Shown one piece after another: positions 24,803-39,400 of a stretch of DNA of 64,000 bases (position 1 is its first letter; each line of letters opens with the position of its first letter). The translations under genes and the position numbers were made by a program. The notes below the pieces were generated by a model, which made no database searches, was not told the origin of the DNA, and worked only from the letters and a program-made list of their open reading frames with translations. This stretch comes from Chrysomallon squamiferum (taxonomy: Eukaryota > Mollusca > Gastropoda > Neomphalida > Peltospiridae): assembly GCA_012295275.1 (NCBI GenBank), contig CM022671.1, positions 27,367,822-27,431,821 on the forward strand, read 5' to 3'.

Positions 24803-27290
24803 CTTTTTTTTTTTTTTCTTAGTATTGAAGTAAATTTTATATATTAAGATGATTCTGTGAAAATTGTTAAATACTGAAAACATTTTATTCTTGTCCAGCC
24901 TCTTGCTCTGGTCACCTGGGGATGTCGACTGATGATGTCTTTTGTTGATTATGGGCTAGCCAAGTCGTTCATTAAGGTAAACTTGCTCACTTGATTAAAA
25001 TAGTAAAAATACAAATATCTTAACTGTTGTTCATTACTGGTAATAAATACACTAAATAAAAAAAAAAAAAAATGTATAAATCACCAAATAAACAACAATA
25101 TACATATATTTGTTATTTTGCTTCCTTCCTTCCATAAAATGATATATCAAATTTTATAAATGCTACTTTACATTTTTTTCACTTGTTAAATATTTTTGAT
25201 GTGAATTTGTTAAAACTTTCAAAGACATAAAAACTTAATTACACAAAGATAATTTCTGTGATGTGAAGCTATAGCCTATCCATATTCTGACTGTTTACTT
25301 TGTGTTTTAGGATTTTTGTACTGAATGCATTTAGCAACTGATAATAATTTTTCAATTGTCATAATTTAAATTCTGTTGTTTGATTTAGCGACATGCACTG
25401 CAAGCTAGAGAAAGTGCTGTTATTGAAGATGGACAGTATGGCTATTTTCTCATCAAACCAGCTCGTGTTGTGTCCACCATAGAGGATGACAATATATGTC
25501 CTGACAAACCAGTAAGTTATAAACAGATATAATCATATACAAGATTCTTAATCGTAATTTTCTAACACTGATTAATTATAAACTTTATCAAATAGTCTTC
25601 TTATCTAATTTATTAACTTTATAATATAAATATCTCATCTAACTCGCTAGCTTCATGACATAGCTTCCTTTTTTTTCTTTTTTTTAAACTTTACATTACA
25701 TAGTTTTCATCTAAACTGCTAAGTTGTTATTATGATGATATAAGTTTCTCATCTAAATTGCTAAGTTTATGAAATGGCCTTCATATTTAACCTGTTACTT
25801 TGAGATTATGAATTTTTGTTAACTAGTGAGCTTTATGAAATAGCTTTCTTATCTAATTTATGGTAGAAATTACTAACTTTATCATATTGATTTGTCTGGT
25901 TTGCTTAGTGGCTAAAACAGACACTCATCTTGGTAACTAACATGACAACAAATTTTTAAGAAGATTTTTAACTTGACACTAACTTTCTTAGCTTTAAGTT
26001 CTGATCTAAGCTATTATTAAATTTATAATACTGTCTTCTCAGCTAAATTAATACCTCTCTAACCTGGATACCACCATTTGCTTGCTAACTTTATAACACA
26101 GACTTCTCTTTTAACTTATTAATTAATTAACATTCTCATTTTGAAACTTAGGATTTCTAGGTTGTTAAGTAAAGCAGACTTCTTCTCTCCTTCATAAATT
26201 CTTTAGCCTCACTAAATGCATTAAAATTCCACCATTCTTAACATTCTGCCACACAGTCATTATATTTTATTATAAACCCCCAAGTACAGAATACTGATTA
26301 TTATTTTTAATGTATTGTTAACCATCTGTTAGATCTTACTGGAAAAGTCTTGTTGACACAACACACCTGTAACCACCAAATGAATACAGTACATGTGGGA
26401 TCGATACAAATTACAGTTTAAGGAAATAATGATGATCTTGCATGAAAAACAAGACATGAATTTACTGTTAAAGCTCTTGTAATAAGATATTGAGAATTAG
26501 CCTGATTGTTTGAATACATTATGATTCATATTAAGACAATAAACAACATTATGAAATAATAAAATAAATAAATATTAGTGAATCCTCTTACAAGTTGAGC
26601 TTTGGTCATGAAGGTACATCTATACTTTGTAAAATAAAGGTAGCTGATTATGGATGAATAAAGAATAATTGAAATCAACCTTAGTAAGACCAACATAATT
26701 CTGGGTCAGGTCTGAGTCTGACCCTGTAGATGGAATCAGGCTGTTAAATCTACTAATTATTTAATCTGTCTTTCTAAGTTACATGTACAAATATTTATCT
26801 GAATCTTGAACTTTTAATATCAAAGACAAGTAATTTGTTTCTTAAAATACCAAGTGGATGTAATTTCTGTCTGAAGTGTCAGGTACAGTAGTTTTGTAAG
26901 TGAAATTATCTTTTGGAAAGAGAAATTTCAATAAAATATTGTTCTGCAGATGTTTTGGGAAGATAAAAAGATGATCTTCTGAAAGTATCAACTGCAAATA
27001 TTTTTCATGAAAATATCAACTTAAAGTGTGTAATAATAATAATAAAAACAACAAAAATATTAGTAATAGCAGCAACAGCAACAGCAACAACAATAATAAA
27101 AGGTATTTGTTTTTTACAGAAACCACATCAAGTTCATTCAGATTACAAGCCTAAGATTGTTGACGAACTAAACAGAGTTCCAGTAGCTAAAGTTAAAATA
27201 AAAAATAAAAGGAAAAAAGTACTTGAACATCTACTTGACAGTTTGACAGAGCTGAAGAAATTGTTTAAGACAAGTCTAAAATTAAATTAG
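20824..27290 (+). CDS. TP53I13-like secreted DUF3105 protein
   Basis: Nine coding exons: 20824-20973, 22033-22113, 22503-22547, 23169-23230, 23712-23790, 24296-24421, 24899-24976, 25389-25511 and 27120-27290 (TAG stop). All introns are GT-AG and phases agree, giving 304 aa. The start [17 protein letters not shown] (residues 2-18) is a signal peptide. The DUF3105 core spans about residues 93-235: [32 protein letters not shown], then [16 protein letters not shown] (135-150) and [14 protein letters not shown] (183-196). This pattern matches vertebrate TP53I13 (DSCP1), a p53-induced protein of unclear biochemical role. Human TP53I13 is longer (393 aa) and is annotated with a membrane segment; none is visible here. 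The C-terminus (about 270-304) is lysine-rich and probably helical, so a soluble luminal or secreted product is likely. The ATG lies 4 nt after a splice acceptor, so the 5'UTR starts in an upstream exon. Confidence 0.9.
21750..21958. repeat. Compound (TA)n/(TG)n microsatellite
   Basis: Runs of TATATA, TGTGTG and TATGTG lie in intron 1 of the TP53I13-like gene. The overlapping 68-codon open frame is a by-product of the repeat. An (ATT)n run lies at 21114-21154 in the same intron. Confidence 0.9.
25575..26130. repeat. Degenerate minisatellite, unit about 35 bp
   Basis: In intron 8 of the TP53I13-like gene a phrase close to TTTATGAAATAGCTTTCTTA, followed by TCTAAATTGCTAAG, recurs about ten times with many substitutions and spacing changes. 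Clear examples begin at about 25583, 25618, 25730, 25765, 25832, 26020 and 26090. It looks like an old tandem array. Confidence 0.6.
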
Positions 27291-27349
27291 ATGGAAGTAG
27301 ATGTGTATCTTTACTAGTTACAGATTTGTTTAACATGTGATAAATTTAA

Positions 27350-27355
27350 AATAAA
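27350..27355 (+). terminator. Possible poly(A) signal of TP53I13-like gene
   Basis: An AATAAA lies 60 bp after the stop codon. The hexamer is common by chance in such AT-rich DNA, so this is tentative. Confidence 0.35.
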
Positions 27356-27431
27356 ATGAACATAAAATCATCAGATACAGTAGAAATGTTTAATCTTTAA
27401 TATTACTGAAATTTTATTTATTTATTTATTT

Positions 27432-27500
<69 letters not shown>

Positions 27501-30500
27501 GTTTATTGATGAAGTGTATATTCTTATTAATATATTACAAAGAAAGCTTTATTATTATTGTTGTTGTTGTTGTTTTATACAAATATACATTTCTATCAGC
27601 AGTCAAATGTTACAGTGGCCTAATGATTTTCAGAGTTAAATCTGCTCCAGTACTTTCTTAGGTCTGTTTTCTGTTCCAACCATTTCAAAAGCCTGTACTT
27701 TGAACTTTCTTGCCTGTAGAAAGTATTATTAAGGTCCCCTTGGTGATAATGGAAAAAATGAACACGCACGAAGTGATGGATGCATGGTTCCTGTTACATT
27801 ATCATAATATAAAATATTTAATTAGTCTTTAACTATTAGCTGTTAACAAAGTATTCTGATGTTTCAAAAACAAATAGTCATTTATTTAGTATTTAATACT
27901 AAATGTTGATTAGCTTTAGTTAAAAGGGAGAGGTTTAGATAAACTGTCTAATCATAATTGTTGTGGTTTCAAAAATCAGCCTGCTACTTGAAAACTTACA
28001 CATTTTTCAAATATTTCAACAAACAAATACATTTTTTTATATTTATTTACAGACAAAACCCAGATAACATCAAATGTGAAATTGTATGGAAAATGAAACA
28101 AAACTAATGGTATATAAATTTAAAAGTTGTTTATTTTCAGATTTTAAAAAGGTTTTGTTTTTTTTTATTATTATTTTGTTGTTCTGTTCATTTCCTTTGT
28201 TTTCTTTGTTATCCTTATTTAATTTGTTCTTCAAAGATCAATTTAGATTATTTTTCATTTTCATTTTTAATTATTATTTTCTTTATTTCTGCTGTAGTTA
28301 GTATATTGTAAAAGCATATTACTAAAAGTTAATCTAAAATGTAATGTATGTTAAATGTATTTACTAATGGAATATGAAATACAAATTTATTACACTTAAT
28401 TATGTTTTATATTTCTTCATACAATTGTTTCTAATTGTCATTATCATATTTACTATGAACATTTTATTACTAGTTGAATAATAATTAATAATTAATTTTA
28501 TGTACCACTTTGAATTCTTGCATTCAATAACTGATGTGTTTATGGAGAAGTCTTCAGTAAAGAATATTTTAAAACATGCATACTAAATTTTAACACACAC
28601 ACACACACACACACATCCACATGGAACATGAATATAACTTTTTGTGGATAATATATTATTTAATTTATTTATTTTTTCAGATCACACCTTTTTTCTAGAG
28701 ATCTGAGGTAACAAAGGTGAAGCAGCAATGTGATAAAAAAAAATAGAATTGGTTTATAAAGCAGTGAACTGGAATTATTCTTCACCATTTTCCCTTTGTA
28801 CAGTATTGATTGCCTTAATATTTTATGTCATTTATCATTAATAGTTGTTCTTGATTGTTCTAAATAAGTATTTATCAGTTTTAGTTGTACCAGGACTATA
28901 ATATAATAATCCTTAAAAAAAAAAAAATAATAATAATAAAAAAAATGGTTTAATGTTAATATAAATATAAATGCAGAACAGAATATATATTTTTTCCATT
29001 CAGAGACATTAAAAAAAATTATTGATGTTTCTGTTCAGTTCACCTCAATATAAATGTAGGGTAGAAACGAACATTTATCATTCCATCAGCAATAAAAATG
29101 ATTTAAAAAAATAGGTAACATATTGAGAAAAAAACTGATATAAACGGAGAGCAAAAGATCAACATCTGAACTGGTACTTTGAATATTGATTGAACAGTGT
29201 TAAGATGGCTGAGTCTTAGATCTACATGTTGACTTCTCATATGTGATTATTATTTAACACTGAAAAAGTGCATGAACTTTGATCCTGAATACTGTTATTT
29301 TTATACTTTAATTAATAAATGTTAATAAACGTTTTTAAACCTTTGGTGTGAATATTTGATTATATTTATTATGAGTTGTCCATAAATTAAAAAAAACAAA
29401 AAACAAATAAGTATGTTGGTGAATATTGTTTATTGTAAATAACATTTATTAGAAAAGTTAATTACAGATAAAACTAATGATCCCTGATCACTGAAGGGGA
29501 AAAAAGAAAGATACAACCATCTGAAAACATGATTTGTTTTTCTTAAAATATATATTTTTCACTAAGATTTCTAAAATTTCACACAAATTTTATAATTTCA
29601 TTCTTACTACAATGTCAGTTATATCAATTTGTAATATTGGCAAAATTCTTTCATTACATCTTCTAAGATCTCATACAAATCAGTTAAATTCATTCATGCT
29701 GAAATGTAAAGGCATAATACATTAGCAGTTTTATGAATGATATGTAGTGTTGATTAAAGCAGATGCCACTACATTTTAACTTTTGATTTTTCTTTTCTTT
29801 TTCTTTAAATTTTGAGGTATTTTTTTTTAACTATAAATTTTTCATCTCAAAATTGAAAAGAAGATATAAAATTGTTAAGTGTATAACTTGTTAAATAGAA
29901 CACATCAAAAGAACTGACTGGATCATGCCAACATGCAAAAATTGTCTTTAAAAAATGGACTAATATCATTTTTTAATTAAAAAAAAAAAAAAAAATGAAA
30001 CCATTCTTAGGAGAAGTTACAGAAGCAACCTAACTTAGCTATATGGAATATACAAAATTCTTAAAAACATTTTTAATGAACTCTGTAACTGATTATAAAA
30101 AAAGACTGAACAAACAAGCTACATAAAGTGGATTAAAATAAAAATAAATAAAAATAAAAGTACAGATTAACAAACTAATCCATGATACTATTAAGTAAAT
30201 ACAATATTGCCATATTTGACATATTCATAATGATAATAAGAATTTAACACACTGAATACTTAGGGTTGTGACAAGACATGGTTTTGAACTTTGCTGATGC
30301 TTGCATATCAGTGAGCACATTTCAGAACATCACAAACTGATGTTAAAAGTAATAAATAGGACACAAAAATATACATGCATTAAATAGTAATATATGTGTG
30401 TTTTAGTACTTCAAAATAAAATTGCAATTTCATATATAATTATTTGCTAAAATTAATATGTGTAAATTGTCCATCAGAAAAACAGTTTAATGGTTAAATC

Positions 30501-31961
30501 ATCACTTTCCTTCTTTCTTTCTTTTTCTTTTTATAGTATATAAAAATCAAGGTTATAAGTTCAGATATCTGCAGAGAACTTTTAAAGCAGTTAAGATGAA
30601 AATGTCACCTGTCACTTCTCAGCAGACATTTACTTTTTATGATAAGTGAACTTCAGTGTGTCAAATACGCTGAAACATCTGCATTAATCTATAAAAACTG
30701 TGACCAGTAAAATGTCATCTGGTGCATACAGTAGACTTTTACAGTAATAAAAAATGCCAGCATATCAAATTTATTGCAACAGACTAGAGAGCTGTGAAAT
30801 GCTGCATAGTAAATAACTGATCACATTGTCCCCAGTTTGATACATCTGAGAACTAATTAAAGGCACTGGCAGAAATGTATTATAGCATTCTGAAGTAAAA
30901 TCTTAAACTTTTTGTTAAAAATTGGAAGAAAGAAGTAAGAAAATAAAAGTACCACAATCTAGGTCTTCATAAAAACAAACATTAATTAAAACAAAAACGA
31001 TATTTACTGATGTTGAATTTGTATGCTCAAAATTCATACAATACTTTCTATATTTTTGTTTTTTGTTTTATGTAATTAACAAAAATAACAAAAATGAGAT
31101 ACACTATGAAGATAATTGTTTTTACATAATAATGCAATTCTTGCCTTTTAATAAAAGTTAACAAATTATTAGCATCAGGTATCTCAATTTATGAACATGA
31201 TGTAACTATTTTGGAAATTTTTACAAGAAATATTTGTGAAAAAATAATACATTTATAATTAATTCTTTTCCACCATGATCATGAAAGCAGTGTATAAGTA
31301 TCTGTATTTTCTACATACAATAAAAATTTCTTTTATAAAAAATAATCTACTTCCACCTAATTTGATGTTCAATAGCTATGGCCATTTAAAAGCACAGTAG
31401 AAATTCAAAAAAAGTAAACTGCCAAAAATCACTTATTTAAATCAGTACTTTATCAAATTAAATTTTTTCCTAATTATTTGCATACATGTAACTAAAAGGA
31501 AATATCTAAAAGCAAGAGTGATTAAAAACAAGAAATCAACATAAAATAATTTCTTATCTATAAGGACATAACTGTAGCAAGGCAGCCATTATTTTCATTT
31601 TGTTCTACTTATTCTTGTATATTAATGAAGGGTTGGATATCTTTGTTGGCACAGCACTGAGGAATGGTATGTTTTATCTTCAGAAATGTATATTTTTCTA
31701 CAAAATAATGTGTCATTCACTCTATCTGAGGTACAGATCCAGTGATGGTCTCTCAATATTAAGAAGTACATTGAAGAGTTTATTTGCTATGTAATGTTGA
31801 CATCATCTCTAAATAACTGAGACCTTTGTTAAACCTATCCAGTTACCAAAATATATAACAGAAAAAAGAAACAAGCATTTCACTTTAAAATTCTGAGCAA
31901 ACTCATAAATATATTTTGTATAGATTTATAATTTAATATAATAATAATCATAAGTGTATTT

Positions 31962-31974
31962 TTTATTTTTTATT
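31962..31974 (-). terminator. Possible PISD poly(A) signals
   Basis: Two minus-strand AATAAA hexamers (31962-31967 and 31969-31974) lie about 110 bp after the PISD stop codon. Tentative because of base composition. Confidence 0.4.
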
Positions 31975-32081
31975 TAATTTTTTTTGAATGGAAGAACTCC
32001 TATTTAATTTTAAAATAGCTGACATCCAATCTCAGCTTACTTACATAGCACCGGGCCTATTGGACTATCTTAATTAATTCA

Positions 32082-33355
32082 TTACTGATCTCCTACTGGT
32101 TCTCCAAATTTAATTTTCTGTTCATTTTGTATCTTGAATTCAAAAGTCTTTGGTGCTTCGAAAATGAGCACAATGGTGGAGCCAAGGTTGAATTCTCCAA
32201 ACATATCACCTTTTTGTAACTTAATGTTTTCTTGGAATGTCTTGTCAAAGTATGTTCCTGAAGCATATTTCTTTTTCTTGTTTGTTGTTAAGTTCTGAAA
32301 AATACAACATTCTTTAATGTTCAGAAATGAAATTACTTTTCTATGTTGTGATGTTTTTCTATCCAAATCCATATTTATATAATTTAAAAAAGCTGTGTAA
32401 CATATACATTGATATTTCAAATATAAATATAAATGTCCTTCTGTTTCAAAAAAAAAAAAAATAATAATAATAACATAAATAAAAAAAAAAAAAATATGTA
32501 TATAAAAAACAAACAAACAAATAAACAATAAAAATATAATAATAATAAAAAAAAAATACTAAACACTAAGCATTTCTCATAAATAAATTTAAAAAGAAAT
32601 ACATTTTAAAAAAAAAAAAGCCAAAAAAAAAAAACCCCAACAAACTATAAAACAATACATATTTCTTGTTATCAACTTTATTTCAATGGATACTATCAAA
32701 AAGGAAAATTGAGAATTATATATATTTTTTGAAATGAAATAGTTTATTAGTTACCTCATCACAGTAGATTTTGATAGAGCCAACATTAGTGGCTCCTACA
32801 GCGGTGAAGGAGAAAAAACCATGTTTCCAATGTCCTGTGTAAACAACTCGTTCATTAAAGTTAAAAAGTCCCTGTATCCATCGAGCTATCCCAGGATTCA
32901 CACTCAGTAACTCTCCTATGATGAGGGAAAGAAAATCAATTACATTTCAAATGAAAGAAACTAATGAAATATTGTATTAGTTGTTTTTTCAACCAAAAGT
33001 GTTCCTATATTGGATGATATATTATTATTATTATTATTATTTTTTTTTTTGATGCAGTTTACTTGGATTTTTAATAATTGCTACTTTAAATATTGGTAGG
33101 TTGAGTGTTTTTATGTGTGTTTTTTTGGTTGTTTTTTTATTACTATATCATTTTTTATTTTTAGCCAGTATCAATTAAGGCTTAAAATAAAAATTAAATT
33201 TCACAACAATAATAAAAAAAAAAAAAAAAAAAAAAAAAAATGTCTAACATTTACTTCAGAATTAGAAAAAAAAAATAATTTGCTTTATGTTTTTTAATAA
33301 TTAAATTAAAGAAAAATTATGGTAATAAAAATATAAAAGACCAGCAATTCTTTCA

Positions 33356-33410
<55 letters not shown>

Positions 33411-36400
33411 ATTGAAGTTATCCTACAAGAAAATTATGGGACATTATAAAAACTCTTAGGGTAATTTCATTTGCAGAATCTTGGACCATGAATACCAATA
33501 ATTAAAAATATTAATATAAAATTCCTATGCTGAAATGAAAATAATTATTTAACACAAGTATGTTTCTTGCATTTGTTTTTGTGATACCTTACTGAAAGGC
33601 TGGCATGGCTACACAACACAGAACAGAGATCCTGGCTGCAGTCGAAGTCTGTTTATAATATAACATAACAGTATATAATAACAAAATAGTTTTATGTCAA
33701 ATATTATGGTTGGGCTCAAGTGCATTGTTTTACTATCGTTTTAAACATTTATAATAACAAGTTTAAAAATAATAATATTAATATTAATAAAAGTAAAAAA
33801 TAAAAATAATGTCAAATGTTTTGCATTGTTTTGCTGTTGTTTTAAAGGTAATAACAATAACAACAACGGTTTTATTAAATATATTTTATGTAAAATATTA
33901 TGGATGGAGATACTTTTTATGTTTTTGTTTTAAACATTTACAATAATACTTATACTAGTACTAATACTACCAATAATCATTAACTATAATTTATTAAACA
34001 AGGAAGCCTTATATGTCTGGATAATATGGGAAAACAGAAGGATTAGAGGAACCTTTTATTTTATTGTTGGTATTTTTTCTTTCAATGTTTACTGACATCA
34101 TTCTCAAATCAATGTAAATCATGAAACTAACTGAAATAATGTGAATGGCCAAGGTCAGACACAAATGCAAAATTAATGAGGCCTGCCTTTGATGTTTCAC
34201 AGAAAAATTATTTTGTCTTCAAAATGATGCTAAATATTTAGTAGGTATGTTCACAAATGATGTACGTAGGTTCACAGGTCTACGTCATCAGAAGTTTCAT
34301 TATATTGTTTATTAATAAGATGCACTATTATCATAACCATTTTTCTCTTTGAATCGTATGAGTAAAAAGAATGTTGGAAACAGATGTATTAAGTTATTGA
34401 TATGAAAAATAATGAATGATGTTTATAGCAGTAACTTTATGATCATATTATTTTGTCAAATAATACACAAAATATATAAAAAATAATAAATAAAATAAAT
34501 TAAATTAAATTAAATAAATTAAAATAAAATAAAATAAAATGCCCTTTATAATAAGGTAAATGAAGGGTGAAATACGTGAAAAATACTTCAATTAAATACT
34601 GAAAGAAAGGGTCATGCCAAATCAACCTATGGATTTAACCCCACCATCACTGATGCTTCTGAAATTTGGTATGTGAGGTGGTCTTGGCATAACTGGCTCA
34701 AATGGACCTGTAGTTTTGGAGACACCAGCCATCAAATTTTGGCATTTTGGCTGCCATCGTTTACTGAAGTCTCAGGAACCATCTGGTCTGTTTTGACAAA
34801 ACCGTCTCTTTGGAATGCTAATCTGACATGCACTCCAAATATCACAAAACTTCAGCAAAACTGAAGAAGGTTGGTTGAAGATTTTATTTTGGGGAGTGAT
34901 TTAGCATTTAGTTATTTAAGTTTTATGTATTAGTGAATTTTATGACCCCAGTACAATTTAATTACAGAAAAGAAGAGAAATAAGTAACCTTATTGTGTAA
35001 TGTGTGTTTAAAATGTTAGAATACAGCTTCTAGATTTTTGCTGTGTATGTTTTTTTCTTTACCAAATACTTAATTTTGGAAGATTTAGAGCTGTTTTCTA
35101 AAAAACTAAATTTGTTGGATAGCTTTACGGTTTAAAGGCAGAGTGGAAAAATAAAGACAATACAGTTTGAACAAATTTAGAAGTTCAGATTACTTTACAT
35201 TACAGATTACTGAACTTAATGTTTAAAAATTATGATACTTTTAAAAATACTAATAAAGAATAGTAAAATAAAGGTGAAATGCAACAACTTAAAAATATTT
35301 TTTACATTTTCATTAATATAATACTTTGTTTAAAAACAAAATGTTTAAAAAATGTTTTATTTAATAACAGTATGAAAATACCAAAGAGCACAAATGTATA
35401 ATAGGTTAATTTAAATATAATTCATCAATACTTTGTTAATATTAGGGTATTTTAGAAAGGTTATAATGCTTTTAAATAAATTAAATGCACATATATTGTA
35501 ATTTCTGATTAGTATAGAAATAACATCAGAATCCTGTAAGAAGTGAACCTTTTGTGATAGGAACAGCCCAAATATATTCTACATACTTCAACATGATTGT
35601 TTTATGTGTACTAGCAATCAATTATTGTTAAAAATAAAAGATAATAATAATAATAAAAAATAATCAATGGTAATAATAATTATTGTGATGGCATCTGACA
35701 AAAATGTAAGAATATATAAATATTTAAAAGTAAATAATAGCAAAATTATCATATTCTTTTTTTTTTGTCACTTTGTCAGCAGTATTTTCTGTCATATTTA
35801 TATTGATTAAATAATAAAAACTAATCTCAAAAAAAAAAAAAAAAAAAAAAAAAAAGTAGGCAGAAAATACCAACCTAAATTCACCAAGAAGCAGTTGTTA
35901 TTTTACTTCAGTGCAGAACTATTGACTGTAAGCTTGACTCCAGAATAACATTAATCAATACATCTAGTATATATAGCTTTAGGCTATCACAAAAGGTACA
36001 CCAACATTATAAAAATAAATTTCTTTTACATGTTTATGATAGGTAAAGGTTTAGAGTACCTGGGAAGTGTCTTCGATGCTGTATTGTCCAGTCAGCAGGA
36101 GAGTGAAATCGATGATAATCTCCTGGAGCCAGATAAATGACACAGTGATAGAGTCTGTTACCAGGCCGAACCCTGACTCCGCTGTGAGAGTCTACATTCT
36201 CTGTGGGCATCTTTACATTACCATCATTTGGACCGAAGAAGCCACTAAGAGAATACGTCATGCCTTTAACTTGCTCCAAAATACCATTCTCGACATGACC
36301 GTAATGCAGTATTTTTCCATCTGCTGGGCTAGTCTGTAAATAGGAATTAAACTCACTTTCACCAATTAGCATAAATTTACTTATTCAACTCTGCATTTAC

Positions 36401-39400
36401 AATTCGAAAACTGTAATTTTATACTGTGTCTCCGTGACTTATGTAGATGCAAATGTGTGTGATTTAGCTTTTTTTAAAACTAAATACTGAATATTGTTAT
36501 TTCTTTGTGATACAGTAAAGGGTGTGCTCCAATGTACTGATCAACCTATGTAAATAAGTGACATACCAGTATGTGGCTGCCGTCCACAACTCGTGCATCA
36601 GGTTTTAATGTCCGTCTGAAGAATTCTCCAAGATTTCTGTAGTCTTTCAGATTCTCCACCTGAGCCTCAGCAAGATTGACATTAAACATCCAGATATAGA
36701 GGCCAAGAATGGGCTTGCGTAGAAAGACAGGCAGTGAAATGTCGTTAAACTGGCCCCACCATCGAGACATTGTTTTGAGTGGCATTTTTCTGTACAGTGT
36801 AATCTGCAAGATAAAAAGTAAAATAAAAAAAATAATAATAATAAAAAAAAATAATAATAATGTTCTTGTATCTTACACATCAAAAATATAGCAATTTAAA
36901 GAACAAAACATTTTCTTATTTAGAAAAAAAAAATTATAGAGTTCATTTTTTATGTGTTCTTAAATGAAACTCTCAAAAATGATCCACCAGATCTCTTAAT
37001 AAATATCTATTTCTCAAACTGTATATTATTACAGAGAAATAATAATAATTAAGATATAAAGTCCTGGTAAAATGATAAAAATAAACTTTTAATTTTGATA
37101 TCAAAACATAAAATTTCACTAAATAAGCTCATAAAATCCTTTCCAAAATATAAAAAAAAATAATAATAATAATAATAATTAGACACATCACTCTACTTTC
37201 TCTCACTTTATTTCTTTCAAATTTCAGCAATAACACAGGTTTTACACATATTTACAAATACATTCACCAAGAACTCATCAAAGGCTAAAAATTAATGAAA
37301 TGCAGTATTGTGTCCTTTATATAGTTGGATTACATGTGGTGGTCCTATCATCATGGTACACTGTTGAAGAAACATGAAACATAAATCATCATCAACACAA
37401 AACATTCTTACCATTCTGTTTAGATGTCTGTGTGACAGATACTTTTTAGATCCATCACTGAAACGGTAACCATATTTTTTTCTTTTATTATTCAGTGATC
37501 TGTGAATTTCTGGCTTTTTCCTCCAGTTCAAAGTATTTTTGTATTTTGAAGGAAGAAACCCAGAAGAGGCAGGTTTCAATCTTTTCACGTATTTCCAAAC
37601 ACGAAATTGATTGAAAACAATTATTTGCATTTTCAAGAATCCACCTGCCACTATTAGCACAACTGTGACAGAAAACATATACAAATATTCCATCATTAAC
37701 ATTTTTGGTTTAATGGTCAAGACCAGTTTTCCAAAAAAAAAAAAAAAAAAAAAATTAATGTTCGTTATGAAAGGAAAAAATATAAATAAAAGTCGCCCCC
37801 AAAACAAATTAATGATAAATAATAAATAAAAAACAAAATAAATAAATAAAATAAAAAATAAAAAATAAAAAACAAAATAAAATAAAATAAAATAATAAAC
37901 TAAAAACAATTCAGAAAATAACAAAATTGGTAATAAGTTTTGTTACAGCTTCAAATCAAATTAAGGGTAAAAAAACAAAACAAAACAACAACAAATAACC
38001 CCCCCAAAACCCCAACAACCTATAAATCCCAAACAAAAAAACAACAAAACTTAATGGCAAGATTAAATGTTAAAACAAAAAGATTTCAAAATGAATGAAG
38101 TACAACAGCAAAACAGTTTTAAAAGAAAATTTTGTTTTGTCTCCCTTTAATGAACAACAAACCAAGAAGACTGTTTGACTGATTACAATAACAACTTCCA
38201 ATAGGATAAATTGCTGCATACACCTACTGAATCACATGACACAACTTTATCAAAGATCATGTTCTCCATTTTGAAAGATAAATGTATTCAAGTGTTTCAT
38301 AACTATGCTTTACAAATGCAAACAGACACAAAAAAATACAGGAGGCTAGAGTGTGGTTAGGGCTTAGCTTATGATAACTAGTGTACAGGTATTAATTAAA
38401 CTGAAGCAGATATTTGGTAAAGTAACTAACTATAAGTGTTAAAAAAAAAAATTAAAAAAATATTACCTATTCCACCAAACAAATATGCAACCAATCAAAC
38501 ACTCATAATAAAAGCATTGATTATAAAAAAAAGTATTGAAAAAAAAAAATGTTTTAATAACAAGAGAATAATTGAATGAATTCAGTTTTAACGTAAAAAA
38601 AAAACAACCTAAAACAAAACAAAAACAACAACAAAAAAACAAAAACAAATACCACCCAACATTTTTCAGGCCTTCACTTTTTGTGCATGAAACTGTAATG
38701 ACAGAAAATTTTGTTTACAAAATGCAACTGTTTACAAATATGTACTGATATAAAGGCTGGACACTGAATTTAATACTGGCAGTTGCTATGTAAACAAGAT
38801 AGCCGTTGGTCAAGCTTACATCATTATTTACTTGTGTATGTACCTCAGCTGACCAAATGAGTGGGCTGTTGTTTAATAGTAAAGTAATATCTATCTCACT
38901 GAACCTATAGGATTGCAATCCAATCCAAGGTCCTATGCCTAGAACATAAAGAAACTTGATTTGTTTTTCTCTATAAATGATCATGGTGGTCATTTTGAAT
39001 AAAGCTTGGCAGTAGTTTTAACTTTAAGACAAAATATATAACATAAAAATAAATATATATATGTAAAAATAAAAAATAAAATTAAAATTAAAATTGAATA
39101 TGAAATATTTAATATTCCTCTTAATGTTTAGGTGATCTATCCATGCAGGAGAACATTCAATACAACTATACACATAAAACAAAATATAATTAGACAAGAG
39201 ATGTTTGATACAGCAACAATAACATCAGAAAGAGAAAGGTTATCTTTAAGCTTTTTTATTTCAGATAATGGACTGTCAACTTGGTGATGCTGCAAGAAGG
39301 AAAGTTACGCATTTTGTTTTCTGTCTCTGAAATCTAAAATTAAATAACAAGCAATAGTAAAAACTCATGTGTTGTATTACACTTTTTCACAGAGAACAGT

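Larger units (their letters stand above)
27291..32081. other. Convergent intergenic region between TP53I13-like gene and PISD
   Basis: Holds the 3' ends of two converging genes. It contains (ATT)n at 27440-27500 and (CA)n at 28592-28615. At 30600-30780 there are two loosely similar blocks around AAAATGTCACCTG and AAAATGTCATCTG. No coding exon is supported; the open frames at 28086-28301, 29534-29725 and 31600-31794 are AT-rich without domain features. Confidence 0.7.

Noticed and set aside
34610-34880. Less AT-rich block with a 63-codon open frame, considered as a gene or ribozyme-bearing element
   Set aside because: No domain, splice context or termini. A CTGATG and GAAA pair is present, but the spacing does not fit a hammerhead core. 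At most an unclassified old repeat.
37703-37924. Upstream extension of the PISD alternative-exon frame
   Set aside because: The frame continues, but through poly(T)- and TTTA-type runs that give only F/L/Y/I strings; real coding is unlikely before 37702.
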